A stretch of 7,158 nt of DNA from Gemmatimonadota bacterium (lineage in GTDB: Bacteria > Gemmatimonadota > Gemmatimonadetes > Longimicrobiales > UBA6960), in NCBI GenBank assembly GCA_019347995.1, contig JAHWKH010000126.1:1-7158 (forward strand), in the 5' to 3' direction. Below, in pieces: positions 1-6,479 of this stretch (positions are counted from its first letter, which is position 1; every line of letters starts with the position of its first letter). A program made the position numbers and the translations under genes. A model generated the notes under the pieces. It had not been told where the DNA came from and ran no database searches. It worked only from the letters and a program-made list of their open reading frames with translations.

Positions 1-1282
1 CCAGACCGCGTTCCTCGGTGAACCGATCGATCTGCGAGGAGAACGGGAGCAGCTTCGCGCCCGCCGCCAGCGGGGTGCGGCCCGCTTCGACCCGTTCCCC
101 GACGGCCACCTCGGGCCCGACGAGGTGGACGAGCTTCACGGCGAGATCCGGTCGGGCGTCCGGGGCGATCCGGATGATGTGGTCCTCGTGCCGTCCGTAC
201 AGCATGTAGCGGTCGACGCTCAGGACGGTCCCGGTGACCGGGCTGACCACCGGCTCCCCTTCGGGCACCGCGACGTCGAGCGCGGTCGTGGCCTCCGCGG
301 GGCGGCCGCGGCTGGGCAGGACGATCAGGTCCGGGGCGTCGTCGCTGGGGACCGCTCCCACCGGTTGGGGCTTCGGCCGGTCCGCGTTGTGATCTTCGAG
401 CACGTACGCCGGCGTCAGGGACAGGGGTCCGGGACCTGCTGCCTCGTGGAACCCGAGCACCGTCGCGGCCGGGGCGGGGCTCACCAGTTCCACGCCCTCC
501 AGCACGGCGCTCGTGGCGTCGGCCGAGGCGATGCGGTACGCCCGCACGAATCCGTAGAAGACGATGCCCAGCCCCGCCACCGTGATCAGGTAGGCCGGTG
601 CCCAGCGCATGTTGATGCCGAACAGGAGCATCTCCTCGGCCACCATCGCCAGGAGCTCCGGGCCGCCCCAGGCGACGAGAGCGCCCACCGGCACCAGCCC
701 GGCGGCCTTCCATCCCGCCATGCGCCAGAGCCCGTACGTCACCAGGCCCATGGCCGCCACGAAGATCACCGGCTGCGAGTAGATCCAGGGGAGCCCGATG
801 CCGACGGTGCCCAGGAGGCCGGCCAGCGCCCCCGTCACCATGCAGCACGTGCACCCGGCGGCGACGGCCATGCCGGCCGCGGCCATGCCGCCGCCCTTCT
901 TCGGGGGCGGGAACGCGGTGAGGAAGGCCAGGGCGATCACCGCGGCCGCCGCGAAGTAGAGGCCGAATCCGGCCAGATGGACCGGCGGATGGGGGAACCC
1001 GGTCGACGTCATCACCGACGGCGGGGCGAGCGCGGCGGCCGCCGTGAGCAGCGCGATCCCTCCCAGGGCCATGAGCCCCGGCCGGCGGCCTCGCTGCCAC
1101 AGCCCCCACACCAGGAGCGACGCGCCGGCGCCCACGAAGAACGGGTGGACGGCAGGGTTGGCCGCGTCCACGCCCGCCACGCCGAGGAGCGCGACGGTAC
1201 CGGTGGCGGCCCCGCAGGAGCACGCTGCGATCATGCTGGCGCCCGCCAGCGAGGGACCCGTCGCGTTCTGCGTCCCGCTCAT
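1..1282 (-). CDS. Polytopic membrane protein with CxC motifs and C-terminal M23-like domain (partial, C-terminus off window)
   Basis: The frame is open from an ATG at 1282 to the left edge, 427 residues, with strongly GC-rich third positions. The ATG overlaps the stop of the CooC-like gene (ATGA) and has a perfect AGGAGGT six bases upstream, which fixes the start. Residues about 11-250 hold roughly seven or eight hydrophobic segments. Two carry cysteines: CSC at 21-23 and CTCC at 144-147, in small-residue-rich helices that recall MerT/MerC-type transporters. From about 330 the protein is soluble and resembles the beta barrel of M23 (LytM/lysostaphin-like) proteins, with a 'PVVSPVTGTVLSV' stretch (344-356) and 'VGERVEAG' (394-401). 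I see no complete catalytic HxxxD/HxH set in the visible part, so it may be non-peptidase. Position in a hydrogenase operon suggests a role in metal or electron handling at the membrane, but that is inference; function unknown. Confidence 0.85.
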   Translation of the reverse strand, partial: MSGTQNATGPSLAGASMIAACSCGAATGTVALLGVAGVDAANPAVHPFFVGAGASLLVWGLWQRGRRPGLMALGGIALLTAAAALAPPSVMTSTGFPHPPVHLAGFGLYFAAAAVIALAFLTAFPPPKKGGGMAAAGMAVAAGCTCCMVTGALAGLLGTVGIGLPWIYSQPVIFVAAMGLVTYGLWRMAGWKAAGLVPVGALVAWGGPELLAMVAEEMLLFGINMRWAPAYLITVAGLGIVFYGFVRAYRIASADATSAVLEGVELVSPAPAATVLGFHEAAGPGPLSLTPAYVLEDHNADRPKPQPVGAVPSDDAPDLIVLPSRGRPAEATTALDVAVPEGEPVVSPVTGTVLSVDRYMLYGRHEDHIIRIAPDARPDLAVKLVHLVGPEVAVGERVEAGRTPLAAGAKLLPFSSQIDRFTEERGL

Positions 1283-2082
1283 GCCGTCACCTCCTGTCCT
1301 GGGGACGTCGTGTCTCCGCGCAGCAGCGCCGCCGCGGCCGCCTCGACCGCCCGGACCGCCGGGGCGTCGGGGGCGTAGTCCACGGGCGGGACCCCTGCCC
1401 GCTCCGCGGCCAGCAGCGTCTCGTCGAACGGCACCTCGCCCAGCAGCTCCAGGGAGTGCCGCTCGCAGTACTCCCGGAGGGCCTCGCGGTCCTCTTCCGT
1501 CCTCACCTTGTTGGCCAGGGCCACCACCCGTCCGATGCCGAGCTCGTGGGCGAGCTCGACGACCCGGCGGCCGGTCTCCAGGGCCCGATAGTAGGGCTCG
1601 AGGACCGCCACCGCCGTATCCACGTGGCGGCCGGTGCCCCGGCTCAGGTGCTCCAGCCCCGCTTCCATGTCCAGCAGGACGTCGCCGCCGTCCCGGGCGC
1701 CGACGAGCTCACCGACGAAGCCGCGCACGGCGGCATGGGCGGAGCACATTCACCCGGCCCCGCCGTGGCCGACACGCTCCATCACCACCAGGCGCACCCC
1801 GTCGGGACCGAGGGCCGCGTGCTCCTCCAGGACGGCGTCCAGCGGGCGCGTCAGCACCAGGCGCCGCGTGCCGTCCGGGTCCTCGACACGCTCGAGCAGG
1901 CTGCGGCTCAGGGCCGGCACGCCGCTCTCGCCCCCGTCGAAGCCGAGGATGGAGGCGAGGTTCGGATTGCTGTCGGCGTCCACGGCCAGGACGCTCCGGC
2001 CGCGGCGGGCCAGCGCCCGGCACAGGATGCCCGAGATCGTCGTCTTTCCGGTGCCGCCCTTTCCCGCGATGGCTACCCGCAT
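1279..2082 (-). CDS. CooC-type nickel-handling P-loop ATPase with in-frame TGA at the metal-ligand cysteine (candidate selenoprotein)
   Basis: Read through one TGA (1752-1750), this gives 267 residues, the usual CooC length. Residues 7-15 (GKGGTGKTT) are a deviant Walker A of the SIMIBI/MinD class with signature Lys8 and Lys13. VDADSNPN follows, then DMEAG (138-142) with EHLSRGT, a CooC hallmark, and ANKV further on. CooC ATPases mature nickel enzymes, typically CO dehydrogenase, and bind Ni at a dimer-interface CxC (Cys112/Cys114 in Carboxydothermus CooC1). Here that motif is TGA-Met-Cys at 111-113, so the stop sits exactly on the first ligand. The two halves are in the same frame with no indel. 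The ATG right after the TGA has no Shine-Dalgarno, while a SECIS-like hairpin follows. The true start has GGGAG ten bases upstream. Leading reading: Sec at 111. Alternatives: nonsense mutation (Cys codon to TGA), sequencing error, or a split protein made by TGAATG reinitiation. The stop overlaps the next gene by ATGA. Confidence 0.88.
1289..1295 (-). promoter_or_regulatory. Shine-Dalgarno AGGAGGT for the membrane-protein gene
   Basis: A perfect anti-16S match lies six bases before the ATG at 1282, inside the end of the CooC-like gene. It fixes that start and suggests strong, coupled translation. Confidence 0.8.
1707..1745 (-). promoter_or_regulatory. Putative bacterial SECIS-like hairpin downstream of the TGA
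   Basis: On the mRNA strand, GCCGC (1734-1730) pairs with GCGGC (1724-1720) around the five-base loop CGUGC. The stem starts 15 bases after the TGA and the loop 20 bases after. A G occupies the second loop position, as bacterial SECIS models require within the first two loop bases. The hairpin can extend downwards: GCUC (1745-1742) with GAGC (1710-1707) and CG (1741-1740) with CG (1714-1713), leaving a symmetric 5x5 internal loop and a two-base bulge, about 39 bases in all. High GC makes chance hairpins common, so this is supportive and not proof. Confidence 0.45.
1750..1752 (-). other. In-frame TGA, putative selenocysteine codon
   Basis: This TGA is the only stop in an otherwise continuous 268-codon frame. 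It falls between GAG and MCSAH, at the first position of the CxC motif expected in CooC proteins. TGA serves as a normal stop for the hydrogenase subunits and peptidase in this window, so general TGA reassignment is disfavoured. Confidence 0.65.
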
Positions 2083-2092
2083 GTCGTCGAAT

Positions 2093-2097
2093 CTCCC
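2093..2097 (-). promoter_or_regulatory. Ribosome binding site GGGAG for the CooC-like gene
   Basis: It lies ten bases upstream of the ATG at 2082, within the 34-base gap after the kinase stop. It supports the chosen start. This gap is the longest in the operon, and no convincing terminator or promoter is visible in it. Confidence 0.6.
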
Positions 2098-2116
2098 GGA
2101 TTGGCGTCTCTACGAG

Positions 2117-4120
2117 TTACGGCTTCGATCCCGGCGGAGAAAGGGGAAGCCTCACGGTGAACGTGGTGCCCACTCCGACCTCGCTCTCCACGTCGATCCT
2201 CCCGCCCAGGAGGCTCACCAGCTCGCGGCTGACGCTGAGGCCGAGGCCCGTGCCTTCCCTGACACGGTTCCTGTCCCCGGTAACCTGCCAGTACGGCTCG
2301 AAGATCCTCTGCAGGTCGGAGGCCTCGATCCCGATGCCGGTATCCTCCACCGCCACCTCCGCCCATCCCGCGTCCACGCTCCAGCGCACCTCGATGCTCC
2401 CCGCCTCGGTGAACTTGACCGCGTTGGAGAGGAGGTTGATGAGGACCTGCCGGAGCTTGTTCGGGTCCGTCTCGACGACGCTGCCGCCGTCGGCTCCCTG
2501 CACGCCCAGCTCGAGGCCGGCCTTGCGGGCCTGGGGCTCCAGCATCTTCACCACGTCGCCGATCAGCTCGTCCAGGGCCACACGCTCGGTCGCGATCTCC
2601 TCCTTGCCGGCTTCCAGGCGGCTGTAGGTCAGGATGCCCTCGATGAGGTGGAGCAGGTGGTGGGCGCTGGCCTTGACCCGCCCGAGCTGCGCCCGCTGCT
2701 CGTCGGCGAGGTCGCCGGACACGCCGATGTCCAGCAGGTCCACGTAGCCGAGGATGGCGTTGAGGGGCGTGCGCAGCTCGTGGGACATCACGCCGAGGAA
2801 CTCGGATTTGGCGCGGCTCGCCACCACGGCGCTCGAGTAGAGGCGGGCGTTGTCCGCTGCGGTGGCGCCCCGGTGGGCGAGCTCGCGGGCGAGGGCGAGG
2901 TCGGCGGGGCCGTAGCCTGGCCGGCCTTCTCCCACCGCCAGCGTCACCACGCCCATGGGCTCGCCCCGGGCGATCAGGGGGACGACCATGGCGGAGCGGG
3001 TGCCCATCCGCTCCAGGAGCTCGGCCTCGGCAGGGCTCCGGGCGCGGGAGCGGATCTCGGAGGGGTCGACGTGCGCGATGAGGCGTGCTTCGCCCGACTC
3101 GATGACGGGCCCCGCCTCCAGCACGTCCCCGCCGGGGCCTCCCTGCCTCAGGGCCTCCGCCGCGTCGGTGAGGGCCGGGTCCCGGTGCACCACCACCCGC
3201 CGCTGGATCTCCTGGTGGCCCTCGCGCTCCTCCTCCTGGACGACGTCCACCGCCACCCAGTCGGCGAGGATCGGGATCGCGAGACGGGCGACGGTGCCGA
3301 GGATATGGTCGAAGTCCAGCAGCGAGGCGAGCGCCCCGCTCGCGTCCGAAAGGAAGGCCGTCCGTGCCTGGGCGTCTTCGGCCGTGCGGCGCGCCTCTTC
3401 CGCCTCTGCCGTCCGCTCCTCCAGCTTCCCGACCGTGGAGCGCAGCTCACCCGCCGTCTCCTCCAGCGCCCGTTGGCTCCGCATCCGCTCGGTGAGGTCC
3501 CGCGTGATGTCCACGAACCCCCTCACCTCGCCGGTCTCGTCGCGGATGACCGTGACGGTCTCGCTGGCCCAGATGCGGGCGCCGTCCCGCCCGATCCGCC
3601 ATCCCTCGTCGCGCGCCTCCCCCTTCTCCAGCGCCTCCTCCAGAAGCCGGAGGTGCAGGTCGGCCGCGCGATCCTCCTCGGTGAGGAAGAGGGAGAGCCG
3701 CTCTCCCGGAAGCTTGTCCCGGTCGGAGCCGAGGATGGCCTCGGCGCCCTGGTTGGCGCTGGTGATGCGGCCTTCGCGGTCCAGGAGGAAGATGGCGTAG
3801 TCCTGGACGCTCTCGACGACCAGGCGGAAGCGCTCCTCGCTGCGCGTCAGCTCCTGGAGCGCCCGCTGCACGGCCGTCTCCTCCCGCTCCTGGAGCCGTC
3901 CCAGCATATCGAGGAACTCCTCGTGCTTCATCCGCAGAGCGTCGCTCAGCTCCTGTCTGCGGAATCGGAGCCGCGCCTGCTGCCCGCGCAGCTCGCGGTT
4001 CTCCCGCGCCAGCCGCTCGATCTCCGCCCGGGCCTCGTCCAGGTCCGACGCGGGCCCCGCCGGCTCCTCCCGTGCGAGGGCACCCCGCGACGGGCCGCGT
4101 TCCCGCGCCCCGTTGCTCAT
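2117..4120 (-). CDS. Soluble PAS-GAF sensor histidine kinase
   Basis: The product is 667 residues. The ATG overlaps the stop of the peptidase homologue (ATGA) and follows GGAGG, so this start is preferred over an upstream frame extension. Domains in order: N-terminal coiled coil (about 25-95, rich in Glu/Arg/Leu heptads); PAS with PAC-like end (about 95-210); second coiled coil (about 210-255); GAF-like domain (about 260-425); HisKA with H-box SHELRTP (phosphoacceptor His447); HATPase_c with N-box INLLSNAVKF (Asn562, Asn566), G1 DTGIG (593-597), F-box IFEPYW (607-611) and G2 GTGLGL (623-628). All catalytic motifs are intact. There is no signal peptide or membrane segment, so it should be cytosolic. 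No receiver domain or response regulator lies in the window. Translational coupling to a [NiFe] hydrogenase recalls HoxJ-type kinases that read regulatory hydrogenases, so an H2 or redox input is plausible. The signal itself is inferred. Confidence 0.95.
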   Translation of the reverse strand: MSNGARERGPSRGALAREEPAGPASDLDEARAEIERLARENRELRGQQARLRFRRQELSDALRMKHEEFLDMLGRLQEREETAVQRALQELTRSEERFRLVVESVQDYAIFLLDREGRITSANQGAEAILGSDRDKLPGERLSLFLTEEDRAADLHLRLLEEALEKGEARDEGWRIGRDGARIWASETVTVIRDETGEVRGFVDITRDLTERMRSQRALEETAGELRSTVGKLEERTAEAEEARRTAEDAQARTAFLSDASGALASLLDFDHILGTVARLAIPILADWVAVDVVQEEEREGHQEIQRRVVVHRDPALTDAAEALRQGGPGGDVLEAGPVIESGEARLIAHVDPSEIRSRARSPAEAELLERMGTRSAMVVPLIARGEPMGVVTLAVGEGRPGYGPADLALARELAHRGATAADNARLYSSAVVASRAKSEFLGVMSHELRTPLNAILGYVDLLDIGVSGDLADEQRAQLGRVKASAHHLLHLIEGILTYSRLEAGKEEIATERVALDELIGDVVKMLEPQARKAGLELGVQGADGGSVVETDPNKLRQVLINLLSNAVKFTEAGSIEVRWSVDAGWAEVAVEDTGIGIEASDLQRIFEPYWQVTGDRNRVREGTGLGLSVSRELVSLLGGRIDVESEVGVGTTFTVRLPLSPPGSKP

Positions 4121-4650
4121 GGCGCCTCCATCGAGAAGGGCCGTGCGACCTCCCGGCGGACGCGCTCCATCGCTTCCTCGAGCCGCCCTGCGACGACGGG
4201 CGAGAGCCCGCGGCCCCAGCCGTCGTCCACCGGCTCCACTTCCACCACGACCACGTCGGGGGGTAGCGCCCCGTAGTGGCGCGCCATGACCATCAGGTTG
4301 TCCACGCACACGAGCCCCATGGCGCCGTCAGCGATGCGCGCCTGGACCTCGGCCGGACCGGGCAGGCCGAGCGGCGGCGTGCGGCGGTGGAGCGTGCCGG
4401 GCGGGCGCCCGCGCTCGCTGGCGGAGAGGAAGACGGCGCGGCGGAGGTGGGGCAGGGCCTGGAGCCGCTGGAATGCCGGGACGGTGCCGTAGCTCCAGTC
4501 CTCCAGCCGCACCCCCGGCCCCAGCCCCTCGTCCCGGAGGCGCCACAGCAGGAGCAGCCCGAATTCCAGGTCCTGGCGCCATGGTTGGCACACCGCTGCG
4601 ACGACCGTAGGGGCCGCCGGGACCGCGGCATCAGCCGAGACTGCAGCCAC
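4117..4650 (-). CDS. HycI/HybD-type hydrogenase maturation peptidase homologue lacking nickel ligands
   Basis: 177 residues, starting at a GTG (4650) that overlaps the large-subunit end by 20 bases and follows GGGAGGT with an eight-base spacer. The overall pattern fits the M52 maturation-protease fold: an N-terminal beta strand and loop (16-31), a central 'PPGTLHRR' (83-90), then 'LPPDVVVVEVEP' (129-140) and a 'GLSP' helix (148-151) as in HybD-like proteins. Aligned by eye to E. coli HybD, the three Ni-binding residues are absent. The family GNxxxxDExxG becomes CQPWRQDLEFG (21-31), with Glu16 replaced by Leu28. The Asp62 site falls in SAS (76-78). The His93 site is Gly112. Active members clip the large-subunit tail after the His of DPCxxCxxH. 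This protein may be a non-catalytic chaperone or use other residues (the neighbouring Asp27 and Glu29 remain). Family placement rests on pattern similarity and is moderately sure. Confidence 0.72.
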   Translation of the reverse strand: MAAVSADAAVPAAPTVVAAVCQPWRQDLEFGLLLLWRLRDEGLGPGVRLEDWSYGTVPAFQRLQALPHLRRAVFLSASERGRPPGTLHRRTPPLGLPGPAEVQARIADGAMGLVCVDNLMVMARHYGALPPDVVVVEVEPVDDGWGRGLSPVVAGRLEEAMERVRREVARPFSMEAP

Positions 4651-6478
4651 AGCTCACCACCTCCCGGACCACGACCTCCATGCCGGTGTCCATGTGGACC
4701 GCGCAGGGCATGCACGGGTCGAAGCTTCGTACCGCCCTCATGAGGTCGAGCCCCATGAAGCCGTCGCCGTCGCCGGAGATCTCCTCGAGGATCGGCGTGT
4801 TGAGAGCGGCTTCCTCGTAGGGGCCCGGATTGCCCCAGGGGTCGCGGGGAGACGCGTTGAAGGCGGAGGGCGTGACGATCTGGTAGTTGTCGACGACGCC
4901 GTCGTCCAGGGTGACCCAGTGGCCGAGAGCCCCCCGCGCCGCCTCCCAGAAGCCCGCACCAATGCCCTGCTCGGGCACCGGGTGCGGCGCCCACACCCTG
5001 CGCTCCCCCTTCCGGTAGCGCTCGATGCTGCGGCGCACGTCGAGCTGGAGCTGGAGCCAGGTGACCCCCAGGTGATAGGCGCGGGCGCGGTTGCGCTCGA
5101 GGGCGTTGAGCCGGTCGGGGATGCGCCACTCGAACGGCAGCTCCCCGTGGCTCTCGCTCGCGGGGAGCGTGAACCGGATCGAGGCGCCGGTGCCCTCCAG
5201 GCGGCCCCCCCAGCGGTCCTCCACGCCGCCCAGCGCCAGCATCCAGTTGCGGGCGATGGGGCCCGCCTCCACCACCTCCCGGTCCCAGCGCGGCGCGGTG
5301 GACCACGTGTAGCGGCTCTTCCAGTCGCGGGCCTCCGGCCGCGGCACCGTGGTCTTGTTCCACGGGTGGAACGGGCTCAGAGGCCCCCCCGCGGGGTCGA
5401 GCGGCACCCCGTCGCCGCTCCACCGCTCGTAGAACGAGTGCTCCACGAACTCCTCGATCCCGAGGTTGATGGCGCGCAGCGAACGGGTGCGGAGCTCGCC
5501 GTCGATGATGACGCCGGGAGGTATCGTGCGTCCGGCGGACCAGGCGTCGAGGCGGGCGTAGCTCCCGTCGTAGAGGTCCACGTCGTCGTAGCGGCCGAAG
5601 CAGAGCAGGTTCTTCGGGCGCTCCCCGCAGCGGGCGTACTCGGGCCGCGCGTCCAGGTAGAACTCCACGAGGTCGTCGAAGACGAGGATCAGCTCCTTGA
5701 CGAAGTCGAGCATCTCGTCGGCCAGGCGCTCCACGGTGCGGAAGCTCTCCTCCGTGAAGAGGACGTTGATCCCCCCGGGCACCATGGTGGTGGGGTGTGG
5801 ATAATTGCCCACCATCGTCTCGACGATCTTCATGGCGATCCGCGTCCGGTCCAGCGCTTCCCGGTAGAGCTCCCCCGACAGTGGGTTCAGGGCCTGCATG
5901 ATCTCCGCCACGGTGGATCGGCCGTGGACGCTCGCGTGCGGGGCGGGCGACGATTCCGCCCGCTTCCACATCGCGGGCTCGGCCCGCCGCACGGTCTGCT
6001 CGCTGTAGTCCGGGCCGGCCAGCAGGCACATGTGGAGTACGTGGTCGTACAGGAGCTCGCCCGCCTGGGCGATGTTGCGGGCCAGCACGCCCAGGGGAGG
6101 GGGCACAACCGGGAACGCCATGTCCAGCGCCATCGAAGACGTGGTGGAGTGGACGCCGCCGCACACGCCGCACACCCGGCTGGAGATGTCCATGGCCTCC
6201 CGCGGGTCGCGGCCCCTCAGGACGATCTCGTAGCCACGGAACGCCGCGGCGCTGGTGCGGGCGTCGTGGACGCGCCGCTCCTCGAGGTCCACGCGGGCCC
6301 GGAACTCCAGCGCGCCCGCGACCCGCGTGACCGGCGCGGCGAGGAACTCGGTCAGCCCGGGGCGATCGCTTTCCGGATCGGGCCGGACCGCGGGCGAGCG
6401 GGCGGCGTCCCAGCCCGCCTCGTCGAGCGTGGGATTGCCCTCGGCGTCGAAGCGGATGGGAAGCTGGTGGAAGCACAT
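4631..6478 (-). CDS. [NiFe]-hydrogenase large (catalytic) subunit, group 2a/1h-like
   Basis: 615 residues, about the size of Huc/Hhy large subunits. It holds the NiFe(CN)2CO site for H2 oxidation or sensing. Visible motifs: FRGYE (80-84); the N-terminal metal motif RVCGVCGGVH with Cys103, Cys106 and His110; APH...HG and LNPLSGELYREAL in mid-protein; HPWN followed by PRPEARDW; ERNRARAYH; SPRD with the conserved active-site Arg545; and the C-terminal motif DPCMPCAVH with Cys589, Cys592 and His595. All four Ni-ligand cysteines are encoded as Cys, so it is not a [NiFeSe] enzyme. A 20-residue tail follows His595, as in enzymes processed by a maturation protease, and it ends in an unusual CGC (610-612). 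The ATG lies one base after the small-subunit TGA (TGACATG), implying coupled translation. The subgroup is judged from remembered family patterns and is less certain than the family. Confidence 0.96.
   Translation of the reverse strand: MCFHQLPIRFDAEGNPTLDEAGWDAARSPAVRPDPESDRPGLTEFLAAPVTRVAGALEFRARVDLEERRVHDARTSAAAFRGYEIVLRGRDPREAMDISSRVCGVCGGVHSTTSSMALDMAFPVVPPPLGVLARNIAQAGELLYDHVLHMCLLAGPDYSEQTVRRAEPAMWKRAESSPAPHASVHGRSTVAEIMQALNPLSGELYREALDRTRIAMKIVETMVGNYPHPTTMVPGGINVLFTEESFRTVERLADEMLDFVKELILVFDDLVEFYLDARPEYARCGERPKNLLCFGRYDDVDLYDGSYARLDAWSAGRTIPPGVIIDGELRTRSLRAINLGIEEFVEHSFYERWSGDGVPLDPAGGPLSPFHPWNKTTVPRPEARDWKSRYTWSTAPRWDREVVEAGPIARNWMLALGGVEDRWGGRLEGTGASIRFTLPASESHGELPFEWRIPDRLNALERNRARAYHLGVTWLQLQLDVRRSIERYRKGERRVWAPHPVPEQGIGAGFWEAARGALGHWVTLDDGVVDNYQIVTPSAFNASPRDPWGNPGPYEEAALNTPILEEISGDGDGFMGLDLMRAVRSFDPCMPCAVHMDTGMEVVVREVVSCGCSLG
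4659..4665 (-). promoter_or_regulatory. Shine-Dalgarno GGGAGGT deciding the GTG start at 4650
   Basis: It lies within the 3' end of the large-subunit gene, eight bases before the GTG. It is the main reason for accepting a non-ATG start for the peptidase homologue. Confidence 0.7.
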
Positions 6479-6479
6479 G

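Noticed and set aside
125..1378. 417-codon plus-strand frame at the left end
   Set aside because: His/Arg/Gly-rich shadow opposite the membrane-protein gene, which has a strong ribosome binding site, hydrophobic segments and high GC3.
1279..2082. Global reassignment of TGA (for example to Gly or Trp) as the reason for the internal TGA
   Set aside because: TGA ends both hydrogenase subunits, the peptidase homologue and the ATPase itself at positions fitting gene ends and overlaps, and Trp is encoded by TGG.
1634..4276. Very long plus-strand open frame (880 codons) opposite the kinase
   Set aside because: Antisense shadow typical of GC-rich coding DNA; low-complexity translation with no recognisable motifs, whereas the minus strand encodes an intact kinase.
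4631..4633. TGA ending the large subunit considered as a Sec codon
   Set aside because: The sequence after it in that frame is a shadow of the peptidase gene, and the subunit already ends shortly after DPCxxCxxH at the expected length.
4293..6476. Long minus-strand frame in phase with the small subunit after its TGA, considered as Sec readthrough into a longer small subunit
   Set aside because: The translation is Arg/Pro/Gly-rich with no cluster-binding pattern and lies fully inside the large-subunit gene in another frame; the TGA at 6480-6482 is a normal stop.
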